Shown piece by piece: positions 11,601 through 24,653 of a stretch of DNA of 64,000 nucleotides; position 1 is the first letter of the stretch; every line of letters begins with the position of its first letter. Both the position numbers and the translations under genes were made by a program. Under the pieces are notes generated by a model. The model was not told the origin of the DNA. It saw only the letters and a list, made by a program, of their open reading frames with translations, and did no database searches. This DNA is from Gonatopus flavifemur (taxonomy: Eukaryota; Arthropoda; Insecta; Hymenoptera; Dryinidae): positions 79,228,001 through 79,292,000 of the forward strand of contig JAFFJZ010000001.1 of NCBI GenBank assembly GCA_018340375.1. Direction: 5' to 3'.

Positions 11601-14296
11601 TACTCTGAATAAAATATGAGGATGAGGTAAAGATGAATGTAGTTTTTATTTCTCCACTTGAACATTAACGGGTTCATATTTCAGTACTAAGCTGTAATTT
11701 ACAGCCTTTTGCCTCTGAGAATGAATCCTTCTTATTCTCTCTCTCTCTTTCTCTCTTCCTCCTACCCTTTGTAATTTCACGCACATCATTTCGTCATCCA
11801 ATCAACGAGCATCCATTTCGCCGATACTGTCTAAATTGAATAAAAAAACCGAAATGTTTCACCTTTCTATACAAACTATTTACAACATTACGATCAGATA
11901 AGAAGAAAATGAAAAATAATTTAGGATATATCGATCAATTCTCGCGCATTAGTTGTTTTCATCATATTCACACCGTTAGAACAGTATTGACTAATGGTTC
12001 AAACTGCCTTTCACTTCAATCAAGATCTGAAAATTCAACTAAAGAATTTATTATTGTTTTGTTATTTTGAGTTCAATGACTTCCAATGTGTATTATTCTG
12101 CGCATGAAGATATACGATTTCAAATAATAATTCTGAATTGCGAAGATGCACAGATGTAAAGTGGTGATATCGAAAAGGATCAATCCTTTTTTATGAAAAC
12201 TTTATCAAATTTTTATCATTATTAATTTACAATAACATAATCGAAAAATCATTCAATGAATCCAACACGGTCTTTCGTCATTCGATTTTGTTCTGTAACT
12301 CATTCAAAGATATATATTAGGCAAATGTGGGAAATGACGTTATATGAAATATGAGATCATTGTTCCGTTTCATCAAAGAATTCCATGAATTGTTTAAACA
12401 AGAGAGTAGGAAAGTAGTCGAGAGAAGAAAAAAGTTCGAAAGGTATTCGAAAACAGTACTTACCGAGGCAGACGAGTTAACGATCCCATCGTAGCTAAGC
12501 TATGCGATGGAATGAAGAAGCATGTGGAAAAAACGATTTCCTTCCGTACATTCCTTTTTCCACATTCATTACGCTTTACAAAAGGGATTTAAATTCGTTC
12601 ATCTCCAGAATTGAATTAAATTCCTCGATTATAATTTGGAATTAAATATATGTCACTTGAATCATTATACAACTGGGATTGATTTTTTTCAGGAACAATT
12701 CGGATGAGACAAATTTGATCCAATGAATCGTTGAAAAAGCAACGCCGAAAGGTTTCGAAGTGATGACAGTTTGTAAATGATTATTCTATTTATATAAGAT
12801 TAGAATTAGAAGAAAAACCACTTTGAAAGCGCTTTGTTGGATTTTGTATTCTCAAGTCTTATGAACTTAACTTCTGAAAATTCCATCTTCCCTTTTGCAA
12901 ATTCAATAATTCCTCAAAGACCCAGATAGTCTGACTAAGCAGCAAAATTTGGAGTAGTCTGTGGAGGGTTCAATTTTGCCACATAGAAAGTTTGCTGTAT
13001 TTTGGCCGTAGAATATGTCTATCAATTCTAGGACATGTGTTTACAATAACAGAAATAAAATTGGTTGATTTTATCAAAGTCACCCGCTGCATTTTTATAA
13101 ATGAGGATCCTAAAGTCCTTTTGGTAATATATTAACATCAATAATTGGAACGTTTTCAAAGATGAATTATATTCTACGAATCCCTGGAACGTGTTCGCAA
13201 AATATGATCTGAATCGTCGATACGCTGAATTGGCAAAATTTGGCAGATCGGTAAATTCACGCGTCACGATCCAAGGATAAGTTTGTTCCATCGCAACATA
13301 TCAATCAACTAAATTTTGGCAATTTGGCATTTCAGTGGTTTGTGTTTCAATTCCTGCACTGCTTCGTCCCTCCGTTCTCGATATCGAATATTGATATTTT
13401 TTTTTATTCTCATAAATCAATATGGATATGTATTAAATATTAATTCACGTTCTGTAAATTATACTACCGGTAGAACTTGAGGTATTTCGTTTGGGTCAAC
13501 CTATTTGGAAGTAATAATTCTTTTGCATAATAATTCTTTCTCATAAACGAAATGGCTAGATTCCGTTGTCTTTCACAAACAAATTGTTTAAAAATAATAT
13601 CGAATCAGTTACCTGCAATTACACACATCAAAGTGAACAAACTAAATTCCTATTCATTTACAATGAATCAGGCAACGTACACGTCCAAATCCATCGAGGA
13701 ATTTCCCTAATAACAGGTTAGAAAGTAGATCGGGAAAAAAGCTGATTCCTTTGAAGAAAAATATGTAAATAAACGGAACCGAGGGCGTGTATTCGATGTT
13801 CCATATTCCTCGACGATTCGAATAGCTGCTCCATTCGAACGCTTCAAAAGAGAAGGGAAATTCCCTCAACAAAGCAATTCGTACCGCAAGATCAAATGAA
13901 AAATATTTATGCAGCTTTCCGAGAAAACAAAAAATTATAGAAATTTGATAAATCTCTTTGAGGTTTGAGGACTCTTTAAAATTCTTTTTGCTACATCATT
14001 TCATAGATTCCTTTGAGTTCTTTGTTATCCGACGTCAGGTCAGGGAGGCCCAAACGCGCCCATCTATTCTTCGTCACAAAGTATCAAGGGATTCTGAAGT
14101 CACCGTTTTCCTGTTACGTCCTAGTCTTTATATTACACAAAGACGGAGTTTCGTGATGAATAGGGACACCGTCCTGACGACTTTGGATTCACTTTAATCC
14201 GCACATTGTTGTTGCTTGTAATGGTGCTAACGGTATTACGTGGTCTCACAAGTACACGGTATATTATGTAAGTAGATATTATTTTGACTTCATCAA
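8619..14296. other. Gene-free stretch with a GC-richer island at 10960-11460
   Basis: No supported gene or transposon ends were found, apart from the GC-richer island described separately. Open frames reach 135 codons only inside that island. Confidence 0.45.
10960..11460. other. GC-richer, CpG-bearing island
   Basis: This segment breaks the AT-rich background. It starts with CTGGCC/TGGCC words (about 10970-11000) and continues with a pyrimidine-rich run, then a GACGACGACG stretch near 11155-11175 and several CpG-containing words. Overlapping open frames of 135 and 93 codons on the plus strand reflect base composition, and neither protein shows a domain. It could be a promoter, a 5' UTR exon or conserved non-coding DNA of a distant gene. 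Confidence 0.35.
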
Positions 14297-14476
14297 CCCA
14301 TGTAAAAAAACTAGATATAACCATATCTAAACCAGGTATAATTTATTTGTGGGAATGGGTTCAAAAAAACTATATATATGTACGCTCAAATCCCTCATTG
14401 GACAAAAGTGAGCCCGTTTCCACACATGAATTATGCCTGGTTTAAATATGGTTATATCTCATTTTTTTTACATGGG
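14297..14476. mobile_element. 180-bp MITE, nearly all terminal inverted repeat
   Basis: The left end begins CCCATGTAAAAAAACTAG and the reverse-complemented right end begins CCCATGTAAAAAAAATGAG. Similarity continues about 60 bp through ATATAACCATAT and AAACCAGG, leaving only a ~60-bp centre. The target duplication is not clear. The element would fold into a hairpin of about 60 bp. No gene is present. Confidence 0.85.
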
Positions 14477-17400
14477 ATTGACCAAATTATTCGATTTAAG
14501 ATGTTTGATCTTTGCATTGTACACAGAATTCAACAGCGTTGAATGTAATGTCACCCAAAATGATTTATCGTTCCATGCGTTTTAATCCTTTTTCAATAGC
14601 GTTAATTCTTCTTGCAGGGCAGAGAAAGCGTTGTGAATGGATTATGCCACTCGATGTGATAATTCTACGCATTATTGCATATTGAAATTGATTTTTGTTA
14701 CAAAAATTCATCATGATAAATTAACGTTTCTGAAGTCAACGGGATTGATGTTTGAAGAGAAATGAAAAGGATATAATAAATAGAGAGAAGAAGAGAGGAA
14801 CGTGAGTTGAAAAGTATGAAAAGGAAGATCCAAATTAGCACGTATTAAGTACATCGCGAGGGGAGAAGAATGTACTAGGTATGTGAAAATGAAGAGGTTT
14901 GTAGAAGGAATTTTAGGATAAAGGGTTGTTTCGAGCCACTTGCGGTATAATTATACATTATTATGCTAAACAATTATTCAAGTGATTACAATTAAGGCGA
15001 GTTTCTTAATACAAATTTTTAATATTCAGAGAATTTGTGATGTTTTTGTTTTGTGAACGAAATATAATGTGTCATTCTATTTATTTTTTCTTACATCATC
15101 CTCATATCATTCCTTTGAAACACTTCAGAATCATTTGAATATTACATAAGTATTTGAGAGGATCGAGTGTGCAGAATGTTTTACTATCGCTTCATATTCT
15201 CGTATATGAACTACGAAGGAAATTTATCGACGCTTACATAAAATTTTACCAAGAATATTTTCTATACACGATTTGATATAAAATTTGCTTGTAAATGATC
15301 ATGACATCTTTATCATCGTCATGTTGTTTTTCAAAAAAGGCGAAAGTTTTCGAAATGGTTCAGAGTATAAAGAAATTATCATTTAATCGAAGAAATTAAC
15401 ACTATCTAGAGCCTAAAACAGGACCTTGAATAGAATAAAGACGCCTAACTTGGTGCTCACTGTCACCGAGAAGTCATTCCTACACGGGAGATCTTTTTTT
15501 GGTTCAATTATATCATTTTAAAGTCAAAAATACTTTGACATTTCTCACCTGCATTATTCTAATCCTGGCTTCCTACCTCAATACAATTACAGAAAAAGAA
15601 AATGATTTTACAAAAAATTCCTTTCTCATGAATAAGATTGTATCAATGAAGAAATTAGAATTTATAAAAATTATATTTCTCATTTCCTACATCAATCACC
15701 AGGTTAATACTTCGTTATTAGGTATAAAGATGTCAAGGATATGTTTTCTTACACCCACTAAACGAATTGCTCTTTCAGCTGAATAATTGTTAATTCACAT
15801 GAAATGTGATACATTTCATTCGATTTTGACAGGAAAGGAAATTTCTCGGCAATATCGTTGATCTTTCCCCTATGTTAGAACTATTTTTCATCGAGAATGA
15901 AACACAAAAAATAAGGAATGAAATTCATTTCAATGCAAAACTTCAATTCCCTCTCACGAAAGAGTGTACGTGAAATCGATGTACACGAGTGATCAATAAT
16001 TATTCAGTTCAACCTACGTCAACGATAAAATAATTACATGTCAGCAAATCTATCTTCTGCAACATAGAAATATCTCTCGTGTGCAATGAATAATTGAATT
16101 GATCTTGTAACTGTTACGAACATTAATGCATGTGTACGAAGTCAATAATTATACACATCGTAATTTCATCAATTTCCATGCAGTGTAGGATTAATTTGCT
16201 TCAGTTAACCACCTCCATTTTTATTCCAAAAATATTTGAAGAGAGATTTCTCTTTCATTAATGTGGACATTTTTCGCTGTCTAGTCCAACTCTGTTTCAG
16301 GATAACGCGATAATTCGTCTCTTTGGACATTTTTTTATTCCTTCGGAAAAAACAATTTAACCAAGTTCAGAAAAAACTCTCAGTCCAACAGTGAATTGTT
16401 TGAAAATGACGAAGAGAACACCGATGATCTAAGTGTGGGTATTTTCAGATTTTCAAACAGAAGAATAAATTCGATGTAGGAGTTTGTAAACCGATATCCC
16501 CTATTCAAAAATTTTCTCATTACCATTCCTTGATCTCGAGGTTTTCATATCTTTACGGTATAGAGAATTTATATCAAAAGGATTTGTTCTACGTAGATAT
16601 AGGTGTTAGGGCCATCCTTGTATTATGCGCGCAAGAGTAAAAGGGATCAAGTGCTATCACCTACGTATGGATCTAAGAGATTGCCGCGCCGCCAAGAACT
16701 TTAATTATCTCGAAACAGGGCTTGCCACGGATTTACCTTCTTTTTTGGTCCTCGGTAGACTTTTTTTTATAACCATTTACTGTTTTCTACTTTTTATAGG
16801 TGGGCTTACTCCCTTCCAGAAGAAAATTTCAGAGTTTATGAAAAATTAAGTTTTTTTCCTTCGGAATTTGCTGCGAGGTTCTCCTAAAGAAAATTATAGC
16901 CCCTATAAAGATTCTGTATGCTTCTGGTAAATATTCGAAAGGAAAGATAGAAGCATCGCTATGACAACAATAGCAGATCGTTACGTTAATTATGCTCTCG
17001 TTATCATATCAATACATTCGTCTTTCTTTTTGAACAGCACAACTTATTAGTATAGGAACTGTTATTTTTCTCTATGTCAATTGATAGGGTGGATGAAAAA
17101 TTTCGTATCAAATTCTCTGATTTTTCATGTTTTCTGAATATTAGAATCCATCAAAACAATTGAGCTCTGAATTTTCTGAACTAATCTTCCAAATTTATGA
17201 GGGTGCAACAATCGATAAAGATTCTTAACATCGTATTACTAGTTGGTAGTAGTAGTGCCCTAATTCCAAAGGAACTTTATTTTTATGGGAAACTTATAAT
17301 GACTTGTCTCTACACTCCTTGCCTACGTCACTCAGCTTTATTAATTCCACGCATCCCACATGAATTTGCCACAGGTACGTGGATTTTTAGACACATTTTA

Positions 17401-18279
17401 CCCAATTCCTTCACTATCTTATTTATAGTTCAGAATTTTCATCTCAGTTCAGGATTATGCTCGACACATATTTCCACTTAGCATAATTCATATCGTAACG
17501 ACAAACGAAGGGTTCTGTAAAAACGAGACAATCGATAAATCCATCCCTCTCCGAAGAGCGAATGAGATCAAATAAACATCAGTTGAAACAATGAAACATG
17601 CAATCGCTACGATCCCAGCTTTGGTTGCTGTTTCACACATAAATATTAAACTGGTTCAATCCAATCCCCAAGTTACTGACATTTTAGCTAAAATATTATC
17701 CGGGTTGTTGTACGACTTTGAACATTATACGACGAAGTAGTGATTCAAGGGAAGATTAGAATTCTGGGGATGCTGTGATTTGACAGATAACTTCCATAGA
17801 ATTTTCCCCCAAAAAAACAATGACGCGAATCTCAATATGTGACGATCGATACGGATTTCAGAAAGATAACAGATATACAATATATATTATATGTATAATT
17901 TGAAACGCAGATATAAGAATAAATTGTTACCCTCTTATAGGCTACGTACATTTCGGATATCCTGGTATTACGTCGGTATAATGAATTTCAAGATAATTCA
18001 AGAACATCTGCGCAAGTGATCTGAGTTAACGTTCTGATAACCTCCAGACCTCATAAGAAAGGCATCAAAAAGATGTTCGAAATCGACGCATTAGAAAACT
18101 TTCTGATATCATTCGGAGAACATAATGAATGTTTGAAATGTTGAGGGGAAAAACGTTCACTGGGGTTCGTGACTATGCACCCAAGCAAATATTTCTGTTG
18201 ACATAATCAAAAGTTTAGTAGTTTCACCAAAACTTGGCTACGCGGAATTAATGAAGGATCTTATCTTTAAATGTTTGAT
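14477..18279. other. Gene-free AT-rich stretch
   Basis: Nothing supportable was found. A 95-codon open frame at 15499-15786 is low-complexity and has no domain. Confidence 0.5.
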
Positions 18280-20844
18280 CCCGACTGGAAATTGTCATCA
18301 GGTTAACCCAACATATGATGAGGACCTGACAAGGTCATCCGAAATAAGGAATACCCGTTACGGTCCTGATCGGGATTAGGTGTGGATGACTCACGTATGG
18401 ATGACCTCATTTGGTCCTAGTCAGGATTTCCTCAAATTATCCTGAAAAGGTCGAAGTAGGTTTTCCTCGCTGTATCCGCATCAGGACCTCGTTCGGTCAT
18501 CCAAAGATCATGGACATAGTTTGATAAACTGAATACAAAAATGTACAGACTTGATTTCAGATTGTACACTCTTTGATTAAACAAATTTTCCTTCAATAAG
18601 AAGAACATGTTTGAACGATTTTCAACTGTGCCTGTTTTTAAATTCAATCCCTTCATTCCGAACACATTACCTACTTCTGAAAACTGTTGAACAATTTGTT
18701 CAATCTATTCTCAATGTGAATTGAAAACTAACTATTTGGGTTTTAATTAGGCGGAACTTATGAAAATTTCACAAGATTTTCCACGTTATGCATACAGCGA
18801 AAAAAACTTAGCAAACGTTCAACCATCACCAGCGAAATAAGTATTTCATTTAACTTATCACAATTCTCATAAGGTTGATTTATTGACTATTCAGCATCAT
18901 TTTTCTTTCCTACACATCACATCATCCGAGTATTATTCAAAGAGTATATATGAACTGAATGAATATGTGTTTCGTCATAATCAAATATAAGTTTCGAACA
19001 AGTACTCTTCTTTCGTTATTTCTTGATTAATACGCATAAAAAAATCTGTTATTGAGTGCAAAATGAATTATTGAATCAGTTATCACTGCTGTAATATGTA
19101 AAAAATCATAAGTTGCTGATGTGGTGACAATTAATTCTATTCAAATATACGGTAATATCAACAACGACAATATCTATATCAATATTAATTTACATCAGTA
19201 TTTCTCGGAAAAAACTCAGAAATCCCAATCATTTTGTAATAATGAAGGTCATGAAGAACTCATTCGATCAAAAATATTTCAAGCGAATGTTCAAAATGAA
19301 ATGCAAAAAACTTGAATTATTCACTTTCAGCTCGACGGATGGTTTCACTTTTCAAATTAAAGAGTACTCTTGAAGTTGAAATTTGTTAATTTCAGAAAAA
19401 AGCCTCATTTTCTGAGTTGAATTTGTTGTTAGGGTGATGATAAACTTGTAAGAAGAGTTTGAAAGTTGAGTGGAATCTATATTGATCAGGAAAGTCCAAA
19501 TCGTGTGGCAAAAGTTAGAAAATCTGTCAACTTAGCTCACGGCGCATGGGCTTTTCTTCACTAAACCAAATGCTGGCAGGAGAAATTCATCAAAATATAG
19601 TGGATTCAAAGTGATGTGAAGTGAGAGAGGACCGAGATATTCATTAGATTTTATTTGTTCTTATAAACGTTCTAAAAAATAAGAAAAGACTATAAAAGAT
19701 CCAAAGTGTCGTCTTCCCATATTTTTGTTCCAATAATGTTGTGTCATGTTCCTACAAATGAATGTTATTATATTTATGAAACAGGTTCAATACACATGTT
19801 TTCTCAACCTAACACTAGTTACTGGTGAAAAGATACGAAAATGCACACTCAAAAATGCAAATCATTGAAACAAAAATATTGAGAGACGATACATTGAGTT
19901 ATACATAGCCTTACCATATTTATCAACATTTTTATAATAACTAATAAGATTCAATGCATGTATCTGTCCTCTCTTACTTCACATCACTTTGAATTCACTA
20001 TATTTTGATGAATTTCTCCTGCCAGCATTTGGTTTAGTAAAGAAAAGCTGATAGAATACCCATGCGCTGTCAGCTAAGTTGACAGATTTTCTAACTTTTG
20101 CCACACGATTTGGACTTTCCTGATCAATATAGATTCCACTCAACTTTCAAACTCTTCCTACAAGTTTATTATCACCCTAACAACAAATTCAACTCAGAAG
20201 ATAAGGCTTTTTTCTCAAATTTGAAAATTTCAACTCCAAGAGTGCTCTTCAATTTGAAAAATAAAACCATCCGACGAGCTGCAAGTGAATAATTCAAGTT
20301 CTTTGTTATTCATTTTGAACATTCTTTTGACATATTTTTGATCAAATGAGTTCTTCATGACTCATATTCCTTACAAAATCAATATGATCTCTGAGTTTTT
20401 GCCTAGAAGTGCTGATGTAAGTATTTGAAGAAAATTCATTTTCACTGCATCAACAAATTACGATTTTTTGACACGTTACAACAGCTATGACTGATTTACT
20501 TAATCATTTTGCACTTACTAACAGACTTTTTGATACACATTATTCAAGAAATAACCACCACACATTTCACAAAAATAATTCATCCATTTGTTGATCACAT
20601 AAATTTAACCTCACATCTGTCAACCGAACTGCAATTTTCACACAGGCTCATAGATTAGTTTTGATTTATTTTTGAGGTTTTAGTAAGGAATTCCTCACAA
20701 AATCCTAATTAGTCTTTCCTGATGGGGTCCTCATAATAGTGCAGCGTGACATGACTTGTTAGGTCCTGATGAGGTTGCCTTATCAGGACCTGATCTGGAT
20801 CAAGGTTTACCTGATCTGGTCCATGGCGTAAATTTCTAGTCGGG
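18280..20844. mobile_element. 2.57-kb foldback element with CCCGACTRGAAATT ends
   Basis: The ends are CCCGACTGGAAATT on the left and CCCGACTAGAAATT (reverse-complemented) on the right, flanked by an AT duplication (18278-18279 and 20845-20846). Subterminal regions on both sides carry many copies of words like GGTCCTGATNAGG and GGTCATCC (18300-18500 and 20715-20830). The centre is a very long inverted repeat, listed separately. No transposase is encoded, so the element is non-autonomous. The end sequence resembles that of the element at 26167-27369. Confidence 0.75.
19015..20554. repeat. Long imperfect inverted repeat, arms about 700 nt
   Basis: The left arm (about 19015-19740) is matched by the reverse complement of the right arm (about 19860-20554). 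Small indels occur and the loop is about 120 nt. The best-matching blocks are 19320-19640 with 19980-20290, and 19240-19320 with 20290-20365. Read through in either direction, this would give a long double-stranded RNA stem. One arm holds a 64-codon open frame (20098-20292), but the equivalent frame in the other arm has a TGA stop, so I do not call it coding. Confidence 0.85.
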
Positions 20845-22244
20845 ATTACCTGACTGAGTGATTTGGTAGAATCTTTTTGATTTGACATATATCCACAAAA
20901 TTTTGCTCTCAGAGTGAAATTCATGTATCCATATCGACATTCCTTTCGCCTAAATTATCAAACAAATATAAATAATTTTCTAAATAATCTGGTGATTGAA
21001 TGCGATATATCACTCTCCCTGTGAAACGTCATTTCACATGCGGAAAGCACATTTGCGTCTAATGAAAAATATCCATCCTCCAGTGTATTTTCACTGTTAC
21101 GGGACGTGTTAACATATTCATCATCTGCAAGTGGAAAAATTTGTATCCTCGTCGAAACGCGATTCAGAAAATGGAACCAAAAACATTTGTCATTCAATTT
21201 TTATTTCGTGTCGGGTTGTAAAGTAATTATATTCATTTATTCCCTTTTTCGTTCGTATCGTTTTGTTTTCTCTTCTATTTCTTTTTTTTTTCGTTAACAA
21301 ACATAACCGTATTTCTCATTTGCGACACGTTAACGAGGTATAAATATACTCCGCGTTAGATAAAAAGGGGAAATCCTATTGTTCAAACAAGTATTGATTG
21401 ACAGCGACAATTAGTCGTTTAAAATTAATGCGAGATTTATGAGAGATTTATTCAAATTACTTCATGTGTTAGTTGGGTCGATTTCGAACCAATGTGACGA
21501 CTAATATTGACGTTTAAGGTGGTTTAATTGGATAAATATCGGTGGTGAAATATTATGCGAATTTTTTTCTGGGCAGGAGGTAAACATCTTTTGTTCAAAT
21601 ATTGTATCGGATCCTCGGTTCTCGAATATGATATTTATTCATTATTTATAATATTATATTTATGTTACACTGTGAAAAAAACTGGAAGTTTACTACATAC
21701 TGGAAGATTTCATTACCCCGCATTTATAATATGCATAGAGGCATTTTCGTGAGGTTGACATTCGGTTGACTTCGTTTTACTCGACTACAGATGAAAATTC
21801 ATTGACATTTTTTTTCACAATACTCAACTTGAGAAGATAATAAGAACATTTGAATAAATTTTCATCTGTAGTCGAGTGAAACGAAGTAAATTGGATTTTA
21901 AACTTCCCCAAAATGTCACTATGTCCCTGTTTTATTCAACTTGGGTTAATTTTTTTTCAATACATTTTCTCCGTGCACATCCCATGTCTACGTAATACAC
22001 CCATCGATAGATTTTGTGGAATCAGTTGCCCGTATCTTCAGTATCATATATTCGTGTAATAATCATTATGTCTCTATCAACGTTAATGCTTATCATGAAT
22101 TTTTGATAAATTGGACATCGTCGAAATGAATTGTGGCATTATGTGCTACGCGGAGAAAAAAATCGATAAAGCAGTAAATTGTAGCAGTTATGATATTATA
22201 TATAAAATAAGAACTTTTTTGCTATTCCAGCGAAAAAATTCCCT
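20845..22244. other. Gene-free stretch with one snapback repeat
   Basis: There is no gene. A 31-bp inverted repeat at 21769-21887 is listed separately. It lies within a candidate element (about 21668-21975) whose ends are CACTGTGAAAAAAA and, reverse-complemented, CACGGAGAAAATG. The flanking dinucleotides (TA, CA) do not match, so the element boundary is uncertain. Confidence 0.4.
21769..21887. repeat. Snapback inverted repeat, 31-bp arms
   Basis: Arms at 21769-21799 and 21857-21887 are inverted copies with one mismatch; both contain TCGACTACAGATGAAAATT in one orientation. The 57-nt loop has no feature. It is probably the interior of a small non-autonomous transposon. Confidence 0.85.
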
Positions 22245-22548
22245 ATTGAAAATGCCTGTCAGATCTGGGAAAAAAATAGTTATCAGGTTGTTAACGGTTT
22301 TTCCCTCTGGAAATCCGGTCAGAAACTGACAAACTTCCTATCCGATTTTGTCTAGAATTGCGGAATTGGAACATCCAGTCGAAAACTGACGAAAATTTTC
22401 CTGCTTGGTTTCGACAGAATGTCCTCATCAAGCAATTTCCGACAAAAATGGATAGACAGGTTGTCAGTTTTTAACCGGATGCCCAGAAACAAAAACCATT
22501 CAAAACCTGACAACTATTTTTTACCCGGCTCTGATAGACATTTTCAAT
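22245..22548. mobile_element. 304-bp element with ~95-bp terminal inverted repeats
   Basis: The left end ATTGAAAATGCCTGTCAG pairs with the reverse-complemented right end ATTGAAAATGTCTATCAG. Similarity continues for about 95 bp through AAAAAATAGTTRTCAGGTT and CCGGT. Internal words (AAACTGAC, CCGGTC) repeat. No target duplication was recognised, so the true ends may lie a little further out. No gene is present. Confidence 0.6.
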
Positions 22549-22658
22549 CAGGTCGCTATTACGGTTGTCCCTGTGCAACCCAGTTGGCTGTGGCAGGGAA
22601 TTTTTTGCCAAGCTGACAGAGGAATATGCTATTCCATATGTAATACCTCGATTTATTA

Positions 22659-22906
22659 CACTGTAAAAAAAATTTGCTGAATTCCAAACAAAAATGCTTG
22701 GAAATTTCCAAACTTGGTTTCGAAAAATAATTTCCCAACCTTTTTTGTAAATTGCCGAACAAAAGTTTTTGAATTCTCAAAGATCTTCGTGAAATCACAA
22801 AATTTTTTGAATGTTTACAAACTTTTGTTTGGTAATTCACAAAAAAAGTTTGTGTAAAAAACTGCCAAACTTCTTTGGCAGTTTAGGAAGTATATTTTTT
22901 ACAGTG
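22659..22906. mobile_element. 248-bp MITE with CACTGTAAAAAA ends, TA duplication
   Basis: The ends are CACTGTAAAAAAAATTTGC on the left and CACTGTAAAAAATATACTT (reverse-complemented) on the right. TA flanks both sides (22657-22658 and 22907-22908). The interior consists of CCAAAC/GTTTGG and TTTGGAAATTTCC-like words in both orientations. There is no coding capacity. Confidence 0.8.
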
Positions 22907-24440
22907 TATATCGGAGAATTCTTATTCTCTGTTCGAATTTTTTAAATCTATCGGGCGTTTTGTTCGATCGAGCTCGCTCTTGAAGTTTGATCGTTTCCTT
23001 GTTACATCAGGCACTTTATCCATTCATGCGTGTTGAAAAAAATGTTTATTCTACACAACTACTCAGATGTTTATAATTGATGTGGCATAAATATCTGGAA
23101 ACACATCATTCAAATCTATAGAAATTTTTCATAACATGCTGTCATTTCCTATAAAATTATTATAAAACATTTATTCGAATTCTATGTAAACCAGTCTATA
23201 TACAAGTGCTCGCATAAAATTCATCAAAATTTTTCCACCTCTGATAGATTCGATAACGAAAAATCAGTAACGAGGAAACGAAACAATTCACAGTCGAGTT
23301 TTATCAAAATTCGTTATAAATGAATGTTTAAATAATGCAAGAACGGATAATTCCCGGGATTTATAATAACCATGTGAATCCCTGTGAAAGCAATCACTAA
23401 GAGGTTTTATTCATGAATTGGAACATGAAAATATTTTTCATCAAACTTCATGGAGAGAAATAATGAACTGTCACGATCGTTTCGTTGGATGAATAGGCGC
23501 AGCTCAGTCCACTATCCGATGCTGATGAAAAAAAATTGTGTCGAGTTTGTTTCAAGAGTGATGAAAATAGGGACACATTTGAATTCAACTTTTTTCATTC
23601 TGTCTTCGGACTCAAATACAATACGAATTCGCCATGGAATGATCAATCGATTGATCAAATCGTATAACGATTCGAAGTATTTTATAATATCGAAGAGATA
23701 CCTGGAAATTGAGGTCACAATATTTTTCTAAGAAGTATGCAATAATTTTTATTAATTTCAAAAGATATCTTGGGGAGACATCTAAAGATAAGTGTCTGAA
23801 TGCAATTGGTTATCGAACGTAAAAGAGCAGTTTGGAGGACGGGGTCTACCGCGTCTCCGCTGCGAGATGACGATGAACGAGGAGTACATGACCGGGTAAT
23901 CGATCATGAGATTACTCCAGAACGCCTTCGATATCAATTTTAGGTGGTACGATCTTCAATCGGAAAGAGCCGAATCGAATAGGGGTCAATGAACTTGAAA
24001 GTGAATTGTCTGGGATGAAAATTCATTTGAAGAATTATTGTGGCTCGTCAACACTTTTTCTTCTCCTTTATTTTCATTTGAATTCAATGCTCACGGGTCG
24101 GGAATTCTGGATTTGTCGACCTAGAATCCCGAGCTTGAAAATCGAAGAGCAGGTTTTGAATTTACTTAGTTTATTATGTGTTCTTCTTAACGCTGCATCT
24201 GAAATCTGAGAAGGAATTACTATTGAATCAGCTCGAAAATTGATTCATTCAAAGAGATCTATGTAAGAATGAAGATAATTACTTTGAAAAATGTGAACGG
24301 AGATTTGCAGGTGCGAAATTTGCAGCTGAAGTATAAAGGGATCTATGCGAATGATATTAATGACAGAACATTTATAATAACTTGCTTGAAATTATTCTCT
24401 TAAAACCCACCACAATCAATATTCTCCAAATTCTTCCCTC
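22907..24440. other. Gene-free AT-rich stretch
   Basis: No gene or clear element was found. Overlapping open frames on both strands at 23450-23731 have no domain. Confidence 0.5.
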
Positions 24441-24653
24441 CACTCAAAGAAAAACTTGGATTTGCCGATATCACAAATTTTTCCACTGAGTTAGCAAAAA
24501 GTTTGTTATCACAGCAAAAATCTTACTGTTTTAGCCAGCTCTTCCTGATCCAGCAATTTGGCATTTTAGATGTACGAAACAACGAAGGTTTTGTTAATGC
24601 AGTAAAGCAGATTTTTGTTAATCGCTATTTCAGCAAGAATGTTTCCTTGCGTG
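24441..24653. mobile_element. 213-bp MITE of the CACTCA...GCGTG, AGCAA-rich family
   Basis: The left end is CACTCAAAGAAAAACTTG. The reverse-complemented right end is CACGCAAGGAAACATTCTTG, followed by CTGAAATAGCGATT. The interior has repeated TTAGCAAAAA/TTTGCTNA words. The same ends and interior occur at 40134-40665, so the two are relatives. Flanking dinucleotides are TC and CC, so the duplication is imperfect here. Confidence 0.6.

Noticed and set aside
15499..15786. 95-codon plus-strand frame
   Set aside because: Hydrophobic and Lys/Asn/Ile-rich in keeping with AT-rich random translation; no domain.
20098..20292. 64-codon frame in the right arm of the long inverted repeat
   Set aside because: The equivalent frame in the left arm has a TGA stop and further differences, so coding selection is not supported.
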